NCBI GenBank assembly: GCA_043736395.1
Contig: JAYTCQ010000071.1
Span: forward strand, 1-5,519
Length of the DNA stretch: 5,519 nucleotides
Reading direction: 5' to 3'
Source of the DNA: JAFDVL01 sp043736395
GTDB lineage: Bacteria > Acidobacteriota > Blastocatellia > RBC074
Below are positions 1 through 3,794 of this stretch, piece after piece (position 1 is the stretch's first letter; every line of letters begins with the position of its first letter). The notes below the pieces were generated by a model. It did not search any database. It was given only the letters and a program-made list of their open reading frames with translations, and had not been told where the DNA came from. The position numbers were made by a program, and so were the translations under genes.

Positions 1-1013
1 ATAACTTTTTCCAGAGTGTGATAGCCGTATTTCTCAATCGCTTCGCCGTGCGTTTCAGAAACATATTTCAAGTGCGGCGCGTAAATGATTAGCTCGCCGC
101 CTGGTTCAATGATCGCTCCGATGCGATAGCTCGCTTTGCCTCCGACCCACATTTCATCGTAGTGATCGTCAAGCAGCGCGACTAAGCGTTTGTATTGGCG
201 ATGAGAAAATTTGATGTGTACCTGACGGCTGACTTCAGCGGCGCGGCGCAGGGCTTGACGGACTTCGCCGATGAATAATCCGTGCGTCCGCAAGCGGTCG
301 TCTTCGGGCGCGCGCGAACAAACAGAATTAATCGAAATAATCGGCGTCGTAATTAATTCAACCGCAGCTTCGATCATGTGACGCGTCGGAGTTTCGACGA
401 CTCCGATGGTATTTTCGATTGTCACGAGCGCCCCTAGCCAGTGCGTATTATGCGTGAGTTCGGGGCCGGCGACGCCAGGGAAGAAATATTTTCCTCCACC
501 TGCGAATCCGGCAACTTCGTGCGGAACCGTGGCTCCGAAAATTAAAATGTAGTCGTAGCTTCCCGGTGCGAGTAATTTATTCAGCGTGATCGGCACAGAT
601 TTATTCAAGAGTCCGCCCGTAATTTCGGTTACGCGTTCGGCACTTAATTCGCCCAGATTAATGAGGGCTTCGGGCGAATCCCATTCGTGATCGAAAATGT
701 TTCCAACATTTTTGAGACCGTTCGGCATCCCGACTTTGGCCAGTTTTTCGCCTTCGGTCATTGGGACATGTGTGCCTTGTGCGACCAATGCGTCGAACGC
801 CGCCACGGATTTTGAAGCTAAATATTTCGCCGTTGCCGGAAATAAAATGTGCGTATTATCATCGCGCGTTTTGTCAGGAATAATCGCGATAACGCGCGCT
901 CCAGCCGGAATTTTCGCTAAGCCTTCGGTGACAATTGAAATTAATTCAGCCTCTGAAAGCTCTAATTCTGGTGCTCCCTGACCAATTGTTAATGCCGTAT
1001 TTTCTGTGCTCAT
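1..1013 (-). CDS. LarA-family (DUF2088) nickel-pincer enzyme homologue, 3' end missing
   Basis: Members of the lactate racemase LarA family use a nickel-pincer nucleotide (NPN) cofactor, covalently bound to a lysine, to racemise or epimerise alpha-hydroxy acids in the cytoplasm. Reading back from ATG at 1013 gives 337 open residues running off the window; Lactobacillus LarA is about 424 residues, so a C-terminal part is missing. What I see: PDKTR at 46-50, GTH at 80-82, HEVAGFAGGGK at 165-175 and H191. From recalled LarA knowledge, D47/R50, H82, H165, K175 (cofactor lysine) and H191 (nickel ligand) match D72/R75, H108, H174, K184 and H200; the spacing H-10-K-16-H is identical. A later KASYRIGAIIEPGGELII stretch fits the C-terminal domain. 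There is no signal peptide. GGAG at 1025-1028 lies 11 bases before the start. The catalytic residues look intact, but the substrate is unknown: lactate, malate and sugar-acid isomerases share this fold, and residues after TR differ from the usual TRPxP. No larB, larC or larE is visible. The family is secure; the substrate is not. Confidence 0.88.
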   Translation of the reverse strand, partial: MSTENTALTIGQGAPELELSEAELISIVTEGLAKIPAGARVIAIIPDKTRDDNTHILFPATAKYLASKSVAAFDALVAQGTHVPMTEGEKLAKVGMPNGLKNVGNIFDHEWDSPEALINLGELSAERVTEITGGLLNKSVPITLNKLLAPGSYDYILIFGATVPHEVAGFAGGGKYFFPGVAGPELTHNTHWLGALVTIENTIGVVETPTRHMIEAAVELITTPIISINSVCSRAPEDDRLRTHGLFIGEVRQALRRAAEVSRQVHIKFSHRQYKRLVALLDDHYDEMWVGGKASYRIGAIIEPGGELIIYAPHLKYVSETHGEAIEKYGYHTLEKV

Positions 1014-1024
1014 GGGTAATAAAT

Positions 1025-1028
1025 CTCC
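1025..1028 (-). promoter_or_regulatory. Shine-Dalgarno of the larA-like gene
   Basis: On the minus strand this reads GGAG within CGGAGA, 11 bases before the ATG at 1013-1011. It supports that ATG as the start; the spacing is slightly long but acceptable. Confidence 0.5.
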
Positions 1029-1069
1029 GAAAAATTAAGAAAGCTAAGCCTCGCAAATTTGAATTCATT

Positions 1070-1099
1070 ACTGTAGTTGATGCTTGACACAGTTGACAA
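1070..1099 (-). promoter_or_regulatory. Candidate promoter for the larA-like gene
   Basis: On the minus strand TTGTCA (1099-1094) is followed after 18 bases by TACAGT (1075-1070), a weak sigma70-like pair with 5/6 and 4/6 consensus matches. It would give a 5' leader of about 50 bases before the ATG at 1013. Its -35 overlaps the plus-strand TTGACA at 1093-1098. This is pattern matching only, and acidobacterial promoters are poorly defined. Confidence 0.25.
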
Positions 1100-1111
1100 T
1101 ATCCATACAAA
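1084..1111 (+). promoter_or_regulatory. Candidate promoter for the DUF481 gene, with tandem TTGACA
   Basis: Two perfect TTGACA hexamers start at 1084 and 1093. The first is followed after 16 bases by TACAAA (1106-1111), a 4/6 match to TATAAT. The second has only GAGAAT (1117-1122) at 18 bases. If used, the transcript would carry a leader of roughly 170 bases before the DUF481 start at 1293, which is long. A closer promoter in the AT-rich stretch 1235-1275 is equally possible, though I see no good hexamer pair there. Confidence 0.25.
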
Positions 1112-1279
1112 AAAAAGAGAATCACGGGCAACCTGGCAAAAGATCAGGCATCCAAAAACGATTCATTGAGAAATGTGCAAACAATATTTATGCTCAACAA
1201 ACCGAAAAAGATTGAGCCACCCTTCCTGACTGAGCGTGTTAACAAGCTGTAAAAATTAATTTTGAAAAACAACTTTATT

Positions 1280-1284
1280 GGAGG
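1280..1284 (+). promoter_or_regulatory. Strong Shine-Dalgarno deciding the DUF481 start
   Basis: GGAGG at 1280-1284 lies 8 bases before ATG at 1293. An in-frame TTG at 1278 would lengthen the protein by five residues, but it overlaps this ribosome binding site and has none of its own. The site therefore fixes the start at 1293. Confidence 0.8.
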
Positions 1285-1292
1285 AAGTTCAC

Positions 1293-2402
1293 ATGCGTAA
1301 GGTGTTTCTGTTGGTAGTCGTCTGTTCATTTTTGGCTGTTACCCCACTGTTAGCCGATACAATCAAATTAAAAAATGGAGATCGTTTGACGGGTTCAATC
1401 GTCAAGTCCGATGAAAAAACAATTGTTATCAAGACTGAGTACGCCGGAATGGTCACGGTGAATTGGGATGCGGTTTCAGATGTAGATTCTGCGCAGCAGC
1501 TCAATGTGTTTTCAAAGAGCGGTCAGAAAATTATCGGAACGGTCGCTTCAACCGAAGGTAAATTAGATGTTACGACCAGTGATTCCGGTAAGGTTTCATT
1601 AGCGAAAGCCGATGTTGTCACCATTCGCAATAAGGATGAACAGGCGGCCTGGCAAAGAGAAGAAGATCGTTTCGCTAATCCCAGCGTGCTGGATTTGTGG
1701 AATGGATCAGCTGATTTTGGCATTGCTTTCACTTCCGGTAACTCTTCAACTTCGACCACGACTGCCGGACTTGATCTGACTCGCGCCACGCGCCGCGATA
1801 AAACGACGGTTTTTTATCGTCAGATTTCTGCCTCGGATCGCAGCGTCACGCCAACCAAAAAAATTGCCAACGCGAAGCGCGCCGGAGTTCAATATAATTT
1901 GAATGTCTCACCACGTTCCTACGTGTTCGGGTTTACGAATTTCGATTTTGATGAATTGCTGAGACTTGATTTGCGATTCGTCGCCGGCGGCGGATTCGGT
2001 TATAACGTCGTCAAAAATGAACGTTCAAAATTCGATCTTTTCGGCGGACTTGCTTACAACAAAGAAATTTTTGATGTAACACCGAACCCGACAACCTTGG
2101 TTCCGAGTCCAACCTATACCACGTTGACACGTGATTCGGTGGAAGGGTTTGTTGGCGAAGAGTGGAACTATAAATTGAACGGCAGAACTTCGTTTTTTGA
2201 AAAAGCCGTTCTCTTCCCGAACTTCACAAAACGTGGAGAATTTCGCTTGAATTTCGATGCAGGGATGTCAACTGTTTTGTCGAAATACATTAGCTGGAAC
2301 CTGACCTACAGCAGCCGTTATTTGAGCAATCCACCGTTACCGGGAATCAAGAAAAACGATACGTTCCTGTCAACAGGAATTCGCTTTACGATTGCTAAGT
2401 AA
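1293..2402 (+). CDS. DUF481 (YdiY-like) outer-membrane beta-barrel protein
   Basis: This is a 369-residue exported protein of unknown function, resembling the DUF481/YdiY family of predicted outer-membrane barrels. The N-terminus is a Sec signal peptide: MRK, a hydrophobic core at 4-20 and likely cleavage after A21 (PLLA/DT). Residues 22-66 and about 70-112 look like two related small beta modules, each with a K-x-G-(D/Q)-(R/K)-(L/I)-x-G-(S/T) core (28-35 and 76-83). A charged linker with KDEQAAWQREEDR (114-126) follows. From about 135 to the end, alternating aromatic and polar beta strands with GNSS (149-152) fit a barrel. The protein ends with a KKNDTFLSTGIRFTI strand (353-367), typical of the family's last strand. 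The ATG at 1293 follows a strong GGAGG. The gene diverges from the larA-like gene and converges on the lipoprotein gene, with a large hairpin 6 bases after its stop. No ligand can be inferred. The family call is from recalled motifs, not a search. Confidence 0.85.
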   Translation: MRKVFLLVVVCSFLAVTPLLADTIKLKNGDRLTGSIVKSDEKTIVIKTEYAGMVTVNWDAVSDVDSAQQLNVFSKSGQKIIGTVASTEGKLDVTTSDSGKVSLAKADVVTIRNKDEQAAWQREEDRFANPSVLDLWNGSADFGIAFTSGNSSTSTTTAGLDLTRATRRDKTTVFYRQISASDRSVTPTKKIANAKRAGVQYNLNVSPRSYVFGFTNFDFDELLRLDLRFVAGGGFGYNVVKNERSKFDLFGGLAYNKEIFDVTPNPTTLVPSPTYTTLTRDSVEGFVGEEWNYKLNGRTSFFEKAVLFPNFTKRGEFRLNFDAGMSTVLSKYISWNLTYSSRYLSNPPLPGIKKNDTFLSTGIRFTIAK

Positions 2403-2502
2403 TTTAATGCAGAAGCCCGCACACAGTAAGGGTGCCAGTACTCAATGCAGGTTTTCCTGAGTACTAACGCCCTTACTGTGTGCGGGCTTCTGCACTTTTA
2501 AT
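2403..2502. repeat. TTTAAT direct repeats flanking the intergenic hairpin
   Basis: TTTAAT occurs at 2403-2408, directly abutting the left hairpin arm, and at 2497-2502, three bases (ACT) after the right arm. The layout resembles a target-site duplication around a small palindromic insertion. However, six AT-only bases in an AT-rich gap could recur by chance. The right copy contains the stop codon of the minus-strand lipoprotein gene (TTA at 2498-2500). Confidence 0.3.
2409..2493. terminator. Long near-perfect hairpin, probable bidirectional terminator or REP-like palindrome
   Basis: Arms of 36 bases (2409-2444 and 2458-2493) pair at 33 positions, the outer 24 perfectly, around a 13-base loop. 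Of the three non-Watson-Crick positions, plus-strand RNA would form one U-G wobble and two C-A mismatches, while minus-strand RNA would form two G-U wobbles and one A-C mismatch. Within the tip, cagg-tttt-cctg (2448-2459) offers a competing small hairpin. The element fills nearly all of the gap between two convergent stop codons (2402 and 2498), so ending transcription from both sides is the simplest role. Four T residues follow on the plus side (2496-2499); the minus side has only a mixed AT tract. The stem is much longer than a usual intrinsic terminator, so a dispersed repeat element is an alternative. Confidence 0.75.
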
Positions 2503-2971
2503 TCGGACTACCAAATCGAGCAATGATCGTACTACGAACCTGCTCAATACTTTGTCCCTGCTCTATTTGCAAACTATACGCCATCAAGGCTTCATCAATA
2601 CAAGTGGAGCATCCGGCGGAATGATCGTCTTCATAACAACTGTGCAGGCTCTTATGTCCGAAGCCTTTGTCGCAATAACAAAAGCAAGGGAGCTGCGCCA
2701 GTGTTGCCGGAATTTCCCGCGCGACCTGATATGCTTTTTTGATTTGCTCATTCGTGAATTTTTCCGGCGGCAAGGTCGGAGGCAACGGCTGCGGCAAGCT
2801 CTCAGCATTTTTGAAAAAAGCTGGAAGGTCAGGCGTCGGTTTTGCACTCGCCGTCGAAGCGGATGGCGAAGTCGAATGATGATGCGAAGCATCTGCCACG
2901 ACAGGCGTTTGCGGTGTATTGTTGCAGGATGCAACGAAAATTACTGCTGCCAAAAGAATTAATTTTTTCAT
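2498..2971 (-). CDS. Cys-rich PCYCGC-motif lipoprotein
   Basis: This 157-residue predicted lipoprotein has unknown function. The N-terminus is a lipoprotein signal peptide (MKKLILLAAVIFVAS) with lipobox VASC and lipidated C16. A low-complexity linker rich in Ser, Thr, Ala and Pro follows (about 17-70), including HHH at 30-32. The C-terminal half carries LPCFCYC (95-100), GHKSLHSC (105-112) and GCSTC (120-124), then a helical tail. The six clustered cysteines (C96, C98, C100, C112, C121, C124) and the tail IDEAL...EQGQSIEQVR...RFG resemble the family with the PCYCGC motif (Pfam PF13798, from memory), whose role is not established. The cysteine and histidine pattern suggests metal binding or disulfides, which is inference. 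The gene starts 10 bases after the peroxidase stop, and its Shine-Dalgarno includes bases of that stop codon, so the two are co-transcribed and probably translationally coupled. It ends 4 bases short of the long hairpin. Confidence 0.82.
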   Translation of the reverse strand: MKKLILLAAVIFVASCNNTPQTPVVADASHHHSTSPSASTASAKPTPDLPAFFKNAESLPQPLPPTLPPEKFTNEQIKKAYQVAREIPATLAQLPCFCYCDKGFGHKSLHSCYEDDHSAGCSTCIDEALMAYSLQIEQGQSIEQVRSTIIARFGSPN

Positions 2972-2976
2972 GTTCG

Positions 2977-2983
2977 CCTTCCT
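2977..2983 (-). promoter_or_regulatory. Shine-Dalgarno overlapping the upstream stop codon
   Basis: On the minus strand, AGGAAGG takes its first two bases from the TAG stop (2984-2982) of the peroxidase gene and sits 5 bases before the lipoprotein ATG at 2971, or 8 bases if AGGA is the core. Ribosomes ending on the peroxidase are thus placed at the lipoprotein start, an arrangement typical of translational coupling. Confidence 0.75.
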
Positions 2984-3569
2984 ATTTTTTCAGCGCGGCT
3001 TCAATCGCTTGCGTGATTTTTTCGCCTTCCGGTTTTTCTTTCGTATCGAAGCGGGCAATGATTTTTCCATTTTGATCCACTAAAAATTTATTAAAATTCC
3101 AGGTGATATTTCCGGCGAATTCAGGATTTGTTTCCTTGCTGGTCAGGAATTGATAGAGCGGATGCATGTCATCGCCTTTGACGGAAATCTTGGCAAAAAG
3201 CGGAAACGAAACATTGAATTTCGTCTGGCAGAAAGTTTTGATTTCTTCGTTCGTGCCGGGTTCCTGCCCCATAAAATTGTTGGCAGGGAAGCCGAGAATC
3301 ACCAATCCCTGATCTTTGTATTTCGTGTAAATCGCCTGCAATCCATCGTATTGCGGCGTATATCCGCATTTGCTGGCGACGTTGACGACCAAGGCGACTT
3401 TGCCTTTGTAAGTGGAAAGTTTGACTTCCTGTCCGTCAATATTTTTGACAGAAAATTCGTGAATGGATTTCGCCATATTCGTGGTGACAGTTGGCGCAAA
3501 ATTCTTTGCGAGAAGGATTGAGCTGACGACGACAGTTGATAAGCTAAGTAAGAGTAAAGATTTTTTCAT
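2982..3569 (-). CDS. Exported glutathione peroxidase-family thiol peroxidase
   Basis: This 195-residue protein of the glutathione peroxidase (GPx) family reduces hydrogen peroxide or organic and lipid hydroperoxides with thiol electrons. Bacterial Cys-type members often use thioredoxin rather than glutathione. Signatures visible: NVASKCGYTPQY (63-74) with peroxidatic C68, GFPANNFMGQEPGTNEE (93-109) with Q102, and WNFNKFLV (157-164) with W157 and N158. These complete the Cys-Gln-Trp-Asn catalytic set. The residue is Cys, not selenocysteine. C114 in TFCQTKF is the only other cysteine in the chain and thus the candidate resolving cysteine. The core starts near residue 32, so residues 1-31 are extra: MKKSLLLLSLSTVVVSSILL is a signal peptide or uncleaved membrane anchor, placing the enzyme in the periplasm. 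The internal M32 is a possible cytoplasmic start but has no ribosome binding site. The start at 3569 also has only a weak upstream purine stretch (GAAG). The gene is first in an operon with the PCYCGC lipoprotein. Confidence 0.92.
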   Translation of the reverse strand: MKKSLLLLSLSTVVVSSILLAKNFAPTVTTNMAKSIHEFSVKNIDGQEVKLSTYKGKVALVVNVASKCGYTPQYDGLQAIYTKYKDQGLVILGFPANNFMGQEPGTNEEIKTFCQTKFNVSFPLFAKISVKGDDMHPLYQFLTSKETNPEFAGNITWNFNKFLVDQNGKIIARFDTKEKPEGEKITQAIEAALKK

Positions 3570-3626
3570 ACTTCATTTTGGAATGCATGGTGTAGCGGAT
3601 GCAAGTTTTTCAGTACACAATAGCCA

Positions 3627-3655
3627 AAATTAATAAAGAGAATGTCACGTTACAA
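3627..3655 (-). promoter_or_regulatory. Weak candidate promoter for the peroxidase-lipoprotein operon
   Basis: On the minus strand TTGTAA (3655-3650) is followed after 17 bases by TAATTT (3632-3627), matching consensus at 4/6 and 3/6 positions; a shifted TATTAA (3635-3630) is the other -10 option. It lies roughly 60 bases before the peroxidase ATG. I see nothing better in 3570-3720. Confidence 0.15.
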
Positions 3656-3700
3656 CTAAAGTCTTACTTTTTCATGGAACTTCGAGACCACGACACTTGA

Positions 3701-3728
3701 ATTGTGCTAGTGGTAGTCTATTGTGCTA
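3701..3728. repeat. Direct repeat ATTGTGCTA, operator-like
   Basis: ATTGTGCTA occurs exactly twice, at 3701-3709 and 3720-3728. The 19-base start-to-start distance is just under two helical turns, which would place both copies on nearly the same DNA face. The second copy covers the candidate -35 of the downstream plus-strand gene. Tandem binding of a regulator is plausible but unproven; chance recurrence cannot be excluded. Confidence 0.35.
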
Positions 3729-3748
3729 AATTATCCCATTATTATATT
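3721..3748 (+). promoter_or_regulatory. Candidate promoter for the ASPIC/UnbV gene
   Basis: TTGTGC (3721-3726), 16 bases, then TATATT (3743-3748), which matches TATAAT at 5 of 6 positions; the -35 matches at only 3. Transcription would begin near 3755. That leaves about 40 bases before the ATG at 3795 but only a few before the alternative ATG at 3762, so it favours the later start. Confidence 0.35.
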
Positions 3749-3794
3749 CAATATTTTTGAGATGAATCTCAATTCAATTGCAGGTAATTTATTG

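Noticed and set aside
697..981. Plus-strand 94-residue ORF
   Set aside because: It is antisense to the larA-like gene, whose product matches a known family with conserved catalytic residues. The ORF has no recognisable features.
946..1131. Minus-strand 61-residue ORF at the larA-like start
   Set aside because: It overlaps the larA-like 5' end in another frame, has no clear ribosome binding site and shows no motif.
1278..1292. TTG at 1278 as start of the DUF481 gene
   Set aside because: It overlaps the strong GGAGG ribosome binding site and has none of its own. ATG at 1293 gives a clean signal peptide.
1144..1329. Minus-strand 61-residue ORF in the divergent intergenic region
   Set aside because: It overlaps the DUF481 signal-peptide coding region antisense, and its composition is not protein-like.
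2409..2493. CRISPR repeat, tRNA or attachment site in the palindromic region
   Set aside because: There is only one inverted pair, with no repeat-spacer array, no cloverleaf and no adjacent integrase or Cas gene.
2480..2962. Plus-strand 160-residue ORF
   Set aside because: It is antisense to the PCYCGC lipoprotein, begins inside the hairpin arm and is Arg/Cys-rich low-quality sequence. The minus frame has a lipobox, a family motif and an operon position.
3150..3521. Plus-strand 123-residue ORF
   Set aside because: It is antisense to the GPx gene, which has complete catalytic signatures.
3762..3794. ATG at 3762 as the start of the ASPIC/UnbV gene
   Set aside because: It is in frame and possible, but would lie only a few bases from the predicted transcription start and would lengthen the signal peptide n-region unusually. 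The start at 3795 has AGG 10 bases upstream.
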